64,000 nucleotides of DNA from Xenorhabdus griffiniae (GTDB lineage: Bacteria > Pseudomonadota > Gammaproteobacteria > Enterobacterales > Enterobacteriaceae), in contig NZ_CP147737.1 of assembly GCF_037265215.1 (NCBI RefSeq), positions 3,442,001 to 3,506,000 on the forward strand, written 5' to 3'. The stretch's first letter is position 1. Every line of letters starts with the position of its first letter. Positions 6,382-16,050 of this stretch are shown one piece after another. The position numbers and the translations under genes are program-made. The notes under the pieces were generated by a model, which saw nothing but the letters and a program-made list of their open reading frames with translations, was not told the origin of the DNA and did not search any database.

Positions 6382-8326
6382 TGCATGGCAACACTTCACC
6401 CGTGCACTGGTTCAGAAACGTGCTGATATCAGACCTCCAGAGCCGTTATCTTTAAGTGAGTGGGCTAATAAATACGCGGTATTGTCTAAAGAAAACAGCG
6501 CCCAGACGGGTAAATTCCGGTCGTTTAAATATCAGGATGGCATGATGGATGCCATCACCGATCCCTCAGTCACCCAAGTCTCTGTCATGAAATCAGCCCG
6601 TGTCGGGTACACCAAGATACTGGATCACGTGGTAGGTTATTATCTGTCACATGACCCATCACCCATATTGGTGGTACAGCCCCGCGTAGAGGATGCGGAA
6701 GATTACAGCAAGACTGAAATTGCCCCGATGCTACGGGACACGCCGGTATTGAAAGATATCGCCGGCGAAGCGAAAGCTAAAGATTCTAACCAGACCATCC
6801 TGAAAAAGACCTTTTCCAACGGGGCTAACCTGACATTGGTCGGGGCGAATTCACCGGGCGGATTTCGGCGTATCACCTGCCGCATCATTCTGTTTGATGA
6901 AGTAGACGGCTATCCCTCCGGTGGCGCCGGAGCGGAAGGTGACCAGATTGCGCTGGGTATCAAACGAAGTGAAACATTCTGGAACCGGAAGATTGTGCTG
7001 GGTTCAACGCCGACAGTAAAAGAAACCAGTCGGATAGAAAAAGCGTTCTGTGACAGCGATCAACGTTATTACTATGTGCCGTGCCCGCATTGTGGTGAAT
7101 ATCAAGTGCTGGAATGGGGCGGCCCTGATACCCCGTATGGCATAAAATGGGAAAAAGATGAAAGCGGCAACGGGTTACCAGAGACTGCCTATTACGTCTG
7201 TCGCCATCACGGTTGTGTCATTCAGGACAGCGACAAGCCCGGCATGATTAAACAGGGTGAATGGCGCGCGAGTAAACCGTTTAAAGGCCATGCGGGCTTT
7301 CATATCTGGGCGGGTTACAGCCTGTTCCCCAATGCGGCATGGAAACATCTGGTCGCAGAGTGGTTACGGGTCAAAAATGATCCCCTGATGCGACAAACAT
7401 TCATCAACCTTGTGCTGGGTGAACCCTACGAAGACCGGGGCGAAAAAGCCCTGAGTGAACGTAAGATGCTGGAGCGTTGCGAGGTCTGGGCGGCAGAGGT
7501 TCCTGACGGTGTGGCTGTGTTAACCGCAGGTATTGATACTCAAGATGGCCGATTTGAAATTGAGGTTGTAGGTTGGGGACGAAATGAGGAAAGTTGGTCA
7601 ATTTCGTTTGATGTCATTGAGGGGGATCTGGAAACTGACGAACCGTGGCGGAGGCTGGATGCCTATTTAAAACAGGTCTGGCGACGTGCCGATGGTTATG
7701 GTTTTACCATTATGGCGGCCTGCATGGACTCCGGTGGTCACCATACCCAGCGGGTCTATGATTTTGCCCGCGAACGGTTGGGTAGGCGGATTTGGGCGAT
7801 TAAAGGGGAATCGGCACGAGGCGGCGCACGCTCACCCATCTGGCCGACCAAACGCCCAACCCCTCGCAGTAAATCCAGTTTCAAACCGATTATCATTGGC
7901 GTCAATGCGGCTAAAGATGCTATCCGTGCCCGGCTGCATATTGAGCCACCCGAAGCGGGTGAGCCGGCTCCGGCCTATATGCATTTCCCTGTTGACCGGG
8001 ACTTAAATTATTTCAGTCAGTTACTGGCGGAGCGATCGGTAATTAAAATTTCTGGTGGTCAGCGTTACCGTATTTGGGAACAAATCCCCGGACGCGCGAA
8101 TGAGGCGCTCGATTGTCGGGTCTACAGCTATGCTGCGTTATGTGGCCTGCTGTATCTGGGATTAAAACTCAATGTCCTGGCAACCACAATTGAGGCCAAT
8201 CCCGGCAGGCTGAAACCACCTCCAGCTGAACCGGAAACCAAAATCAACCTGCAATATCCCGGCGTGGTTATTCAGGAGCCGGATACACCCCAGAAACGTA
8301 AACCCATTTCACAGATGTTGCCATAG
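6347..8326 (+). CDS. Phage terminase large subunit (GpA family)
   Basis: The 659-residue protein is the ATP-driven packaging motor and nuclease. It has a Walker A-type loop (KSARVGYTK, residues about 82-90) and a Walker B (ILFDEVDGYP, aspartate near 184). A cysteine pair (CPHC) and a C-terminal nuclease part with the AGIDTQDGRFEIEVVGWG strand follow. Length and order match lambda gpA relatives. The likely start is a TTG at 6347, preceded by GGAGGA in the end of terS; no ATG is better placed. The connector gene gpW follows after seven bases. Confidence 0.92.
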   Translation: MITVHTGQRGDNAWQHFTRALVQKRADIRPPEPLSLSEWANKYAVLSKENSAQTGKFRSFKYQDGMMDAITDPSVTQVSVMKSARVGYTKILDHVVGYYLSHDPSPILVVQPRVEDAEDYSKTEIAPMLRDTPVLKDIAGEAKAKDSNQTILKKTFSNGANLTLVGANSPGGFRRITCRIILFDEVDGYPSGGAGAEGDQIALGIKRSETFWNRKIVLGSTPTVKETSRIEKAFCDSDQRYYYVPCPHCGEYQVLEWGGPDTPYGIKWEKDESGNGLPETAYYVCRHHGCVIQDSDKPGMIKQGEWRASKPFKGHAGFHIWAGYSLFPNAAWKHLVAEWLRVKNDPLMRQTFINLVLGEPYEDRGEKALSERKMLERCEVWAAEVPDGVAVLTAGIDTQDGRFEIEVVGWGRNEESWSISFDVIEGDLETDEPWRRLDAYLKQVWRRADGYGFTIMAACMDSGGHHTQRVYDFARERLGRRIWAIKGESARGGARSPIWPTKRPTPRSKSSFKPIIIGVNAAKDAIRARLHIEPPEAGEPAPAYMHFPVDRDLNYFSQLLAERSVIKISGGQRYRIWEQIPGRANEALDCRVYSYAALCGLLYLGLKLNVLATTIEANPGRLKPPPAEPETKINLQYPGVVIQEPDTPQKRKPISQMLP

Positions 8327-8333
8327 GAAAATT

Positions 8334-8588
8334 ATGTTTAAACGCAATACTGGTTTACTGGCAGGCATGAGCCGTGCCCAGCTTTTGGCTGCGCTGGAAA
8401 CCGCGCAGGCCGCATACATTGATTTAGCGACAGGTAATAAAGGTGTTTCGTTTTCCTATTCTCAGGGCGACGGGACGCGTTCAGTGTCCTATCAACCCAC
8501 AGATTTAGGTCATCTGCTGGCGCTGATCCAGATGATACAGATGCAGTTAGGTATCAGCACACGACATCCTGCGAGGTTTAGATTCTGA
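8334..8588 (+). CDS. Head-tail connector gpW-like protein
   Basis: The 84-residue protein has the helical N-terminus (MSRAQLLAALETAQAAYIDL), a central beta hairpin rich in G and S, and the C-terminal helix (LGHLLALIQMIQMQLG) of the lambda gpW family. gpW plugs the portal ring after DNA packaging and provides the platform for the joining protein. It sits between terL and portal, the standard position. Its stop overlaps the portal ATG. Confidence 0.85.
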   Translation: MFKRNTGLLAGMSRAQLLAALETAQAAYIDLATGNKGVSFSYSQGDGTRSVSYQPTDLGHLLALIQMIQMQLGISTRHPARFRF

Positions 8589-10231
8589 TGACCATTCAAA
8601 TATTGGGACCGGACGGCAAACCGTTAGCACCGTCCCGTCCCCGTTATTCCATGCTGACGGGCGGTAGCCGCGTTCCCTACGATGCCGCCGATTCGTTCAG
8701 TGATCAACTGGCAAATTGGCAGCCTGCACTGTGGTCGCCGGATAACGAAATCAATATCTATCGTGACCGCATTGTGTCGCGCGTTCGGGATTTGGCGCGT
8801 AATGACGGCTGGGCGGCAGGTTCCATTACCCGTGTACTGGATAATGCTATCGGCGCGAATTTTCGCCCTATTCTGAAACCCGATTACCGAATGCTGGCAT
8901 TGTTAACCGGTAATAAATCATTTGATGTCACATGGGCAGCAGAATACCGCAAAGTCGTTGAGGCGCACTGGCGTTCGTGGGCTGATGACCCCGGACGCTA
9001 CTGTGATGTGGAGCGTAAACAAACCGTCTCCCAGATGATGAGATTGGCATTTCGTCACAAACTGCTCGACGGTGACGCACTGGCGGTTCTGCAATACCGG
9101 ACTGATCGGTTAGGTCAGGGGCGAGGGCGTTATGCAACCACTATTCAGATTGTCGATCCCGATCGTCTCAGTAATCCGCAGGAAATGATGGATATGGAGT
9201 ACGTGCGCGGCGGCGTGGAAATCGACAGTGACGGCGCACCCATTGCCTATCATATCCGCGAGGCACATATGGGGGATTGGTGGAGTGGTAAAAAAACCAT
9301 GACGTGGGAGCGTATTCCGCGTGAAACCTCGTGGGGGCGACCGCACGTGGTCCATGATTACGACCATGAACGTGGGGCACAACACCGCGGAAATGGGATG
9401 TTAACCCCGGTTGTTCAGCGTCTGAAAATGCTCATCAAATACGACCAGAGCGAACTGGAATCGGCAATACTCAATTCCATCTTTGCCGCCTATATCGAAT
9501 CGCCCTATGACCCCGCAGCAGTCGAGGCGGCATTGGGTGATACGGGGATGAGTGACGACCCTAATCTGGGGGCATATCAGAGCGGTCGGGTAGAGTTTCA
9601 TAACGAACGTCGGTTATCCCTGCAAAACGGGGCACGAATGCCAATTCTGTATCCGGGAGAAAAAATCACGACCGTCAATGCCGCCAGACCGCACAGCAAT
9701 TTTGAGATATTTGAGAGTGCGGTACTGCGCAACATTGCCTCGGCAACCGGATTATCAACCCAACAGGTTACACAGGATTGGTCGGATGTGAACTACAGTT
9801 CTGCCCGTGCAGCGATGCTGGAGGCATGGAAAACCCTGACCCGTCGTCGTGACGATTTTTCTATCGGTTTTTCCCAGCCGATATTGAGTGCATTCGTCGA
9901 GGAACTGCACGACACCGTGGAATTACCATTACCCAATGGTGCACCGGATTTTCTGGACGCACGGGCGGCGTATTGTCGGTCACGTTGGATTGGTCCCGGT
10001 CGGGGCTGGGTTGACCCGGTAGCGGAAAAAGAGGGCGCTATTATGGGGCTGGAAGCCGGTTTATCGACACTTGAAATTGAGATTGCGGAAAACGCCGGTG
10101 GTGACTGGGAGGAGTTTATGGATCAACGGGCGCATGAAATACAAGTGTGTCAGGAACGCGGATTGCCGCTACCCAGCTGGGCGCAATCCCGCCTGACAAC
10201 CGACAGCAAAACAGAGGAATTCAACCCATGA
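8588..10231 (+). CDS. Phage portal protein (lambda gpB family)
   Basis: The 547-residue protein is the portal ring subunit through which DNA enters and leaves the capsid. It begins MTIQILGPDGKPLAPSRPRY and has the typical portal segments (RDLARNDGWAAGSITRVLDN, ATGLSTQQVTQDWSDVNYSS). Length fits lambda-type portals. The ATG overlaps the gpW stop and the stop overlaps the protease ATG, so the head genes are tightly coupled. Confidence 0.92.
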   Translation: MTIQILGPDGKPLAPSRPRYSMLTGGSRVPYDAADSFSDQLANWQPALWSPDNEINIYRDRIVSRVRDLARNDGWAAGSITRVLDNAIGANFRPILKPDYRMLALLTGNKSFDVTWAAEYRKVVEAHWRSWADDPGRYCDVERKQTVSQMMRLAFRHKLLDGDALAVLQYRTDRLGQGRGRYATTIQIVDPDRLSNPQEMMDMEYVRGGVEIDSDGAPIAYHIREAHMGDWWSGKKTMTWERIPRETSWGRPHVVHDYDHERGAQHRGNGMLTPVVQRLKMLIKYDQSELESAILNSIFAAYIESPYDPAAVEAALGDTGMSDDPNLGAYQSGRVEFHNERRLSLQNGARMPILYPGEKITTVNAARPHSNFEIFESAVLRNIASATGLSTQQVTQDWSDVNYSSARAAMLEAWKTLTRRRDDFSIGFSQPILSAFVEELHDTVELPLPNGAPDFLDARAAYCRSRWIGPGRGWVDPVAEKEGAIMGLEAGLSTLEIEIAENAGGDWEEFMDQRAHEIQVCQERGLPLPSWAQSRLTTDSKTEEFNP

Positions 10232-11079
10232 ATTTACCCCATTTAGCCCAGCGGTTATTTAATGTGCCGCTGGCAATTCATCCGCGCAAAGCTGAGGTGG
10301 TTATGGCCGCGCTGACAGACCGCTTTGGTATCACCCAGATTCAGGCTGGAATGGACTGGGATGATGAGGGCGATTCATTTTCCCGTCGTAGGCGTGATAC
10401 GGGTTATGACGTTTTAGAGGGAATTGCCGTTATTCCAGTACAAGGAACGTTGGTGCAAAAACTCGGTACGCTGCGGCCATATAGTGGTATGACGGGCTAT
10501 GACGGGATTCGTCAATCATTTTTGACAGCGCTCAATGACCCTGATGTGAATGGAATTTGTCTGGATATCGATTCGCCCGGCGGCGAGGTTGCTGGTTGTT
10601 TTGATTTGGTCGACCTGATTTATCAGTCACGGGGTGAAAAACCGATTCATGCCATTTTGACGGAAAATGCCTACTCCGCTGCCTATGCCATCGCCAGTGC
10701 CGCGGATAAAATTACCGTGCCGCGCACCGGTGGTATGGGTTCAGTGGGAGTGATTGTGATCCATTGTGACTGGTCACAGAAAATTAAACAGGACGGATTA
10801 ACCGTCACGATAATTACCTATGGTGATCGTAAAGCCGAGAGCAACCCGTATGTAAAATTAAGTACGGAGGCGCAGCAGGCTATTCAATCGGATGTTGACA
10901 CAATGGGAAAATTGTTTGTCAGCACCGTCGCTCGTAACCGCGGGATGACAGAAAAAACAATACGTGACACACAGGCCGCCTGCTATCTGGCGGCTGAGGG
11001 TGTTCAGCTGGGGTTGGCTGATGTTGTGGCTACACCTGATATCGCATTTCAAACACTAATGAAAGAATCTGGAGTTTAA
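10228..11079 (+). CDS. S49-family capsid assembly protease (lambda gpC-like)
   Basis: I chose the ATG overlapping the portal stop at 10228, giving 283 residues. The protein has the S49 fold signature: a conserved IDSPGGEVAG strand-turn, the nucleophile serine in ENAYSAAYAIAS (about residue 150) and the lysine in GDRKAESNPY (about residue 202). In lambda the C protease processes portal and scaffold during prohead maturation. The next gene is a separate acidic scaffold-like protein, where lambda instead uses an overlapping Nu3. Confidence 0.88.
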   Translation: MNLPHLAQRLFNVPLAIHPRKAEVVMAALTDRFGITQIQAGMDWDDEGDSFSRRRRDTGYDVLEGIAVIPVQGTLVQKLGTLRPYSGMTGYDGIRQSFLTALNDPDVNGICLDIDSPGGEVAGCFDLVDLIYQSRGEKPIHAILTENAYSAAYAIASAADKITVPRTGGMGSVGVIVIHCDWSQKIKQDGLTVTIITYGDRKAESNPYVKLSTEAQQAIQSDVDTMGKLFVSTVARNRGMTEKTIRDTQAACYLAAEGVQLGLADVVATPDIAFQTLMKESGV

Positions 11080-11081
11080 CG

Positions 11082-11654
11082 ATGTTTAAATTTGCACATT
11101 TGTTAGGAACCAAAGCTCGTGCCACTGATGAGCGCGAGGAAGACGAAAAAGCACGCAAGGCAAAATCTCGCGCGGAAGAGGAAGAAGACGAGAAAGACGC
11201 CGAAGAAGATGATCCGGATGCAGAAGACGAAGATGATGAAAAGGAAGGCAAAAAGGCGAAAAAAGCGAAAAAGGCTGAGTCAGAAGACGATGACCCAGAC
11301 GCGGAAGACGATGATGATGCCGATGCTGGCGAAAACGAGAACGTCAAAAAAGGCCGTCGCGCTGAGCGCAAACGCTGCGCCAGTATCTTTGGCAGCAAAT
11401 ATGCAGCAGGTCGCCCTGATATAGCAGCACATTTGGCGTTCAATACCAAAATGTCAGCGAGTGAGGCTATCAGCACATTAAAAGCGGTGGGGGCAGTTCA
11501 GCCTGCACCTGCCAGAGTGTCACTGGACAGCAGAATGCGCACCGAACAACAGGTGCGATTGGGTCCCGATGCTCAGCAGCCCGCGAAAGGCTCTGCGGCT
11601 GCACTGGCGCAGCAGATGACGGGTTTATACAACACCAATAGAGGAACAAAATAA
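11082..11654 (+). CDS. Acidic scaffold-like head protein
   Basis: The 190-residue protein has a long central low-complexity stretch of D, E, K and A (residues about 15-95) containing a repeated DPDAED motif. An ordered C-terminal part follows (RCASIFGSKYAAGRPDIAAH and later SAAALAQQMTGLYN). Its place between the protease and decoration genes is that of a scaffold such as lambda Nu3. The C-terminal helix-rich part would be the capsid-binding region by analogy. The low-complexity part makes database hits unreliable. Confidence 0.65.
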   Translation: MFKFAHLLGTKARATDEREEDEKARKAKSRAEEEEDEKDAEEDDPDAEDEDDEKEGKKAKKAKKAESEDDDPDAEDDDDADAGENENVKKGRRAERKRCASIFGSKYAAGRPDIAAHLAFNTKMSASEAISTLKAVGAVQPAPARVSLDSRMRTEQQVRLGPDAQQPAKGSAAALAQQMTGLYNTNRGTK

Positions 11655-12046
11655 TGGATCAATTTTCCAATAACCCATTTCAACCGGGTGTCCGTCAGTC
11701 GGTTTATGTGCCTGACCAGCTCATTGCAGGGCAACTGCAATTAGTTACTGATACCGCGACCATTGCGAAATCCGGCATTCTGAAGCGCGGTACGGTGCTG
11801 GGTCAAATCACCGCGACACGTGAGTATGTGTTCAGTAAAAAATCCGCAACAGATGGTAGTCAAATCCCATGTGCCATTCTGGTAGATGATGTAGACACGA
11901 CAGACGGTAGCGCTAGCGGTGGTGTTTATTTGATGGGTGAATTCAATCAGAACCGCATTATTTATGATGAGAGCTGGAAATTGCCCGAATTAACCACCGA
12001 ACTCCGCAAACTCTCTATTTTCCTGCGCGACAGCGTAACCGCCTAA
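11654..12046 (+). CDS. Head decoration protein (lambda gpD-like)
   Basis: The 130-residue protein has the pattern of the HDPD family: a beta-rich core with KSGILKRGTVLGQIT and a C-terminal region (CAILVDDVDTTDGSASGGVY). It binds the expanded capsid surface and stabilises it. Its ATG overlaps the stop of the scaffold-like gene, and the major capsid gene follows, exactly as in lambda D and E. Confidence 0.85.
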   Translation: MDQFSNNPFQPGVRQSVYVPDQLIAGQLQLVTDTATIAKSGILKRGTVLGQITATREYVFSKKSATDGSQIPCAILVDDVDTTDGSASGGVYLMGEFNQNRIIYDESWKLPELTTELRKLSIFLRDSVTA

Positions 12047-12114
12047 TTTAATTCCAACAGACGTCCTGATGCGGTCACCGTAGGCACTGTGACGTCTATT
12101 TAACGAGAGAATGT

Positions 12115-13161
12115 ATGAATATTTACGATACCAACGTTTTAATTCAGGTTGTCCCTAACCTGATAACCAGTCAGAACTGGTTGCTGGATAAATTTTTCCC
12201 GAACGTAGTAGAGTCCGACACCGAAGAAGTGGCGATTGATGTGGATGTCGGCCTGCGCCGTATGGCCCCGTTTGTTTCCCCGCTGGTGCAGGGTAAATTG
12301 GTTGAATCCCGTAAATTCCAGACCAACACGTTCAGGCCTGCCTATATCAAAGACAAGAGGGCGCCAGATTTGCGTAAACCGATTCGTCGACAAATTGGTG
12401 AGCGTATTGGCGGTCAATATACCGCCGCTGAGCGTGAGATGTTAAATATCCAATTTGAGTTAGCCGACCAGATCGACATGATTAACCGCCGTCTGGAGTG
12501 GATGGCAGCCAGCGCACTGACAACCGGCACTATCACCGTTTCAGGCGAAGGGTATGAAACGAAGATTGTCAATTTCGGTCGCTCCGCCGAATTGACTGTC
12601 ACTCTGAGCGGGAGTGATAAATGGCCAACACGGGTAGATGCAGGCAAAACCAACAGCCAGCCAACGCAGGATATTGAGGAGTGGTCGCAGCGCATTCTGG
12701 AAAATTCTGGTGCCGTTCCTACTGATTTGGTATTTACCACTAAATCGTGGAATGCATTTCGTCTGGACACCACAGTCGAAGATAACGCCATCACGTTCCC
12801 AGCTCTCAACCCCTACGGTAACCAGATTAACCCGGGTACGCAGGTGCAGAAAGGCGCCGTCTATAAGGGGCGTTGGGGGCAGCTTGATTTGTGGGTGTAT
12901 AACGACTGGTTTATTGACCCTGTGGATGGCAAAAAGAAGCCCATGCTACCGGATGGCACGGTCATTATGTCTAGCGCGGATTTGATGGGGACGCGGGTAT
13001 TTGGTGCGATACTCGATCCTGCATTTAATTACGGCCCAATGGCGTATGCGCCTAAATCGTGGTTACAGGAAGATCCTGCGCAGCGTTTTCTGATGGTGCA
13101 GTCTGCGCCGCTGGTTATTCCTAGCCGTGTTAATGCGGCATTATGCGCAACGGTGGTGTGA
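12115..13161 (+). CDS. Major capsid protein (lambda gpE family)
   Basis: The 348-residue protein builds the capsid shell. It shows the gpE family pattern: an N-terminal NWLLDKFFPNVVES, the central VDVGLRRMAPFVSPLVQGK, the E-loop part (FRPAYIKDKRAP) and a C-terminal RFLMVQSAPLVIPSRVNA. Length matches lambda gpE (341). A 68-base gap separates it from the decoration gene and contains GAGAG ahead of the ATG. Confidence 0.92.
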   Translation: MNIYDTNVLIQVVPNLITSQNWLLDKFFPNVVESDTEEVAIDVDVGLRRMAPFVSPLVQGKLVESRKFQTNTFRPAYIKDKRAPDLRKPIRRQIGERIGGQYTAAEREMLNIQFELADQIDMINRRLEWMAASALTTGTITVSGEGYETKIVNFGRSAELTVTLSGSDKWPTRVDAGKTNSQPTQDIEEWSQRILENSGAVPTDLVFTTKSWNAFRLDTTVEDNAITFPALNPYGNQINPGTQVQKGAVYKGRWGQLDLWVYNDWFIDPVDGKKKPMLPDGTVIMSSADLMGTRVFGAILDPAFNYGPMAYAPKSWLQEDPAQRFLMVQSAPLVIPSRVNAALCATVV

Positions 13162-13162
13162 G

Positions 13163-13489
13163 ATGGCGAAAAAAACTCAGTCGGGCGCTCAGACAGACGA
13201 TTTGGGCGGATTACCGCCTGAATTGCAGACAGACCCGATTCAACATTCCGCCCAGCCAGCGGTTCAACCTGAGACAGAATCTATCAAATTAGATGATGAC
13301 GACGAGCCAGCCTCTGAATTTGTCGTTGTTAACGGTCGAACTGTCCGGCATAACGGGATCGATTACCCTGAGAACACGTTGATTGAAGTCTACGGTGAGG
13401 ATGCTAACCGATTGATTCAGTTGGGCGTTATCGTGAAATTGGATGACCTGAAATCACAGTTATTATCCAACAATCAACAGGGGGCGTAA
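13163..13489 (+). CDS. Head-completion-region protein, gpFI position
   Basis: The start at 13163 follows the capsid stop by one base and gives MAKKTQSGAQTDDLGG, 108 residues. A disordered, proline- and acid-rich N-terminal half precedes a compact C-terminal domain (FVVVNGRTVRHNGIDYPENT to LGVIVKLDDL). It occupies the lambda FI position, but the C-terminal domain looks more like small domains in Mu-like head clusters. Function is inferred from position only. Confidence 0.55.
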   Translation: MAKKTQSGAQTDDLGGLPPELQTDPIQHSAQPAVQPETESIKLDDDDEPASEFVVVNGRTVRHNGIDYPENTLIEVYGEDANRLIQLGVIVKLDDLKSQLLSNNQQGA

Positions 13490-13824
13490 TGCCAATCGAC
13501 TGGGATAAACATTTGCTCGCACCGCTGCATAAACAATTTGCCGAGCGTGTGAACTGGCGACCTCAATCTGGCGAACCTTACGACATTATGGGCGTGTTTG
13601 ATCGCGCCTATACTCAGCAGGTGGAATCGCTGGACGGGGACAGCAGTATCAATACCACCAAACCCCTGTTAGGTGTTCGTGATGCGATATTCAAATCCCC
13701 GCCTCAACAGCATGACCGTGTGTTTGTGTACAGCATCAATGCTGAATTTACCGTGAGTGACGTGCAACCTGATAGTCACGGTGGAACACATTTGCAACTC
13801 AACAGGGTTAAACGTAAACAATGA
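13489..13824 (+). CDS. Head-tail joining protein (gpFII-like)
   Basis: The 111-residue protein starts MPIDWDKHLLAPLHKQFAER and has a short beta-barrel pattern (YDIMGVFDRAYTQQV, HDRVFVYSINAEFTVSDVQP, THLQLNRVKRK) of the FII/attachment family. That family seals the head and receives the tail. Its ATG overlaps the preceding stop (TAATG) and its stop overlaps the next ATG. Position between capsid and tail genes agrees. Confidence 0.75.
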   Translation: MPIDWDKHLLAPLHKQFAERVNWRPQSGEPYDIMGVFDRAYTQQVESLDGDSSINTTKPLLGVRDAIFKSPPQQHDRVFVYSINAEFTVSDVQPDSHGGTHLQLNRVKRKQ

Positions 13825-14360
13825 ACGCATCAACTATACGTAATTTGGTCGTTTTGGCACTCATCGGTAAAACGGATGCGAAATCCCGTGTTTATTCCCC
13901 GCGCGACTGGTCAACGCGGGGGCGTGACTATCCGTGTATATTGGTGCAAACGCCGTTTGATCATAAAAAATCGCTGGGCCGTAATATTCCGCAGTTTAAT
14001 ACCGTAACCACCGTCAGGGTCACAGGCAGAATAGAGGAATTTGACGACGATACTGATAGCGGTGCGGAACAGGCAGAACTGGCACTGGAGGCATTGCGGG
14101 AGCAAATCGAGCGGGCGGTAATCAACAGCTATGACCTGACAAAAGAAGTCCAACAGTTTGCTGAAATTCGGTCACAAATTGATATCGATGCCAGTGGCGA
14201 GGGACATTTTGCGCAGCTCCTGATGGACATTGATATCGAATACTATCAGGGACCGGAGGATTTTTACCCCATTGAGGCAAATCCGCTGGCGAGCATAGAC
14301 ATCACTGTCGCTATGCCTGAGCACACACCAGAACCCCATATTCATATTAATCTGGAGTAA
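13821..14360 (+). CDS. Putative tail terminator / completion protein
   Basis: The 179-residue protein starts MNASTIRNLVVLALIGKTDA. It has an alternating beta pattern with RDYPCILVQTPFDHK, a helix (QAELALEALREQIERAVINS) and a C-terminal strand region (LLMDIDIEYYQGPEDFYPIE). The alpha/beta layout resembles tail terminator proteins of the gpU or Mu gp37 type, which cap the tail tube at the head end. It sits between the joining protein and the sheath genes, the expected place. No diagnostic motif is available, so the call rests on position. Confidence 0.55.
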   Translation: MNASTIRNLVVLALIGKTDAKSRVYSPRDWSTRGRDYPCILVQTPFDHKKSLGRNIPQFNTVTTVRVTGRIEEFDDDTDSGAEQAELALEALREQIERAVINSYDLTKEVQQFAEIRSQIDIDASGEGHFAQLLMDIDIEYYQGPEDFYPIEANPLASIDITVAMPEHTPEPHIHINLE

Positions 14361-14364
14361 TTCC

Positions 14365-14553
14365 ATGCTTGTAAAACCCGTTGCTGGGCGGCGTGTTCGC
14401 TGCCCGGTCAGGGGCGAGTTTTTGCCCGAATCCGGTGCAGATGTGCCGGATAATTTGTTTTGGCATCGCCGATTAAGAGATGGCGACGTCGAAATTTATC
14501 AGATGGTTGCTGAAACCAAAGTTGCCAAAAAAGGCACTCAGGAGACTGAATAA
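14365..14553 (+). CDS. DUF2635-family small protein
   Basis: The 62-residue protein starts MLVKPVAGRRVRCPVRGEFL and has the PESGADVPDNLFWHRRLRDG pattern of DUF2635. This family is found immediately before the tail sheath gene in Mu-like phages. Its ATG is five bases after the previous stop and its stop overlaps the sheath ATG. The role is unknown to me; the tight coupling suggests a part in tail assembly. Confidence 0.8.
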   Translation: MLVKPVAGRRVRCPVRGEFLPESGADVPDNLFWHRRLRDGDVEIYQMVAETKVAKKGTQETE

Positions 14554-16043
14554 TGGCAATTCCTTTTTCCCGAATTCCCAATAACCTCAGAACGCCACTG
14601 TTTTTTGTGGAATTCGATAACTCGATGGCGAATAGTGCCACAGCAACCCAGCGCTCGCTCATTATCGGGCAAATGCTGGATAATGCGGCGGCAACGCCAG
14701 ATATTCCGGTACGTATTTCCTCCGCAGAACAGGCTGCCTCACAGTGTGGTCACGGCTCATTACTGCATGGTATGACCGCCGCGTATCTGGCAAACGATCA
14801 GGCCGCGGAGTTGTGGGTGCTGCCCCTGAAAGACGGCGATAATTTGCTGTCTGCCAGAGGGTCGATTGAGATCACCTCCCAGTCAACCCATGCGGGCGTG
14901 ATTTCACTGTATATAGCCGGACAGCGTGTGCAGGTCACGGTCATGGCAACGGATAAAATGCCGCAGATCGCCGAGTCTCTGGCTACCGCAATTAACCGTA
15001 AAATTGCTCTGCCAGTGACCGCAACCGCGGCCAATAACACGGTCACATTGACCGCGAAAAACAAAGGCGTACACGGTAACGGCATGGATATCAGCCTTAA
15101 TTATCGGGGGCAGGCAGGCGGTGAGGAAACTCCAGTAGGTATGGCGTTACGTATCACCCCAATGGCAGGCGGTGCGGGCGCCCCAGAGTTGAAAAATGGA
15201 CTGGCTAACCTCAGCGATCGGGCGTTTGATTTTATCGTCAACCCGTATACTGATACGACGTCACTCGATGAACTCAAATCATTTTTATCCGATACCGGTG
15301 GGCGTTGGTCATGGGAAAATCAACTCTACGGCCATTCATTCAGTGCAGTGAGTGGCACCTACGGGGAACTGGCAGATACTGGTGAACGCCGGAATAACCA
15401 GCACGAATCGCTGCTGGGGGTCACCAAATCCCCATCCCCCAATTACATTTGGGCGGCGGCAATCGCTGGCGCAACAGCACCGAGTTTGCGTAATGACCCC
15501 GGCAGGCCGCTGCAAACATTGCCTGTCATGGGTGTATTGCCTCCCGCAGCAGAAAATCAGCTCGACCTGATTGATCGCAATAACCTGCTGCACAGTGGGA
15601 TTTCGACGTTTACGGTGGCTGATGATGGCACGGTACAGATAGAAAACGTAATCAGCACCTACCAGAAAAACCCCTACGGCGACAATGACGACAGCTATTT
15701 GCAGATAGAAACGTTGTTTTTGCTGATGTTCGTCTCGCGCTATATCCGCACGCAAATTACGTCAAAATTTGGGCGAATGAAACTGGCAAAAGACGGCACC
15801 CGTTTTGCACCCGGTTCTGCCATCGTCACGCCTAATATTGTCCGAGCGGAACTCATCGCTCAGTACCGGACACTGGAATATAACGGCTATGTGCAGGACG
15901 CTAAATCATTTGCAGACGGACTGCGAGTCGAGGTGAACGCACACAACCCGAACCGTCTGGATGTCCTCTGGACAGGCACCTTGATCAACCAGTTGAGAGT
16001 GTTCGCACTGCTCAATCAATTCCGTCTGCAACCGACGTCATGA
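14553..16043 (+). CDS. Tail sheath protein (Mu gpL family)
   Basis: The 496-residue protein is the contractile sheath subunit. It begins MAIPFSRIPNNLRTPLFFVE and has the Mu gpL features (SATATQRSLIIGQML, MTAAYLANDQAAELWVLPL, and a C-terminal sheath fold with FALLNQFRLQP). Length matches Mu gpL (495). It shows that this prophage had a contractile, Mu-type tail on a lambda-type head. The tail tube gene follows after seven bases. Confidence 0.92.
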   Translation: MAIPFSRIPNNLRTPLFFVEFDNSMANSATATQRSLIIGQMLDNAAATPDIPVRISSAEQAASQCGHGSLLHGMTAAYLANDQAAELWVLPLKDGDNLLSARGSIEITSQSTHAGVISLYIAGQRVQVTVMATDKMPQIAESLATAINRKIALPVTATAANNTVTLTAKNKGVHGNGMDISLNYRGQAGGEETPVGMALRITPMAGGAGAPELKNGLANLSDRAFDFIVNPYTDTTSLDELKSFLSDTGGRWSWENQLYGHSFSAVSGTYGELADTGERRNNQHESLLGVTKSPSPNYIWAAAIAGATAPSLRNDPGRPLQTLPVMGVLPPAAENQLDLIDRNNLLHSGISTFTVADDGTVQIENVISTYQKNPYGDNDDSYLQIETLFLLMFVSRYIRTQITSKFGRMKLAKDGTRFAPGSAIVTPNIVRAELIAQYRTLEYNGYVQDAKSFADGLRVEVNAHNPNRLDVLWTGTLINQLRVFALLNQFRLQPTS

Positions 16044-16050
16044 GGTAACT

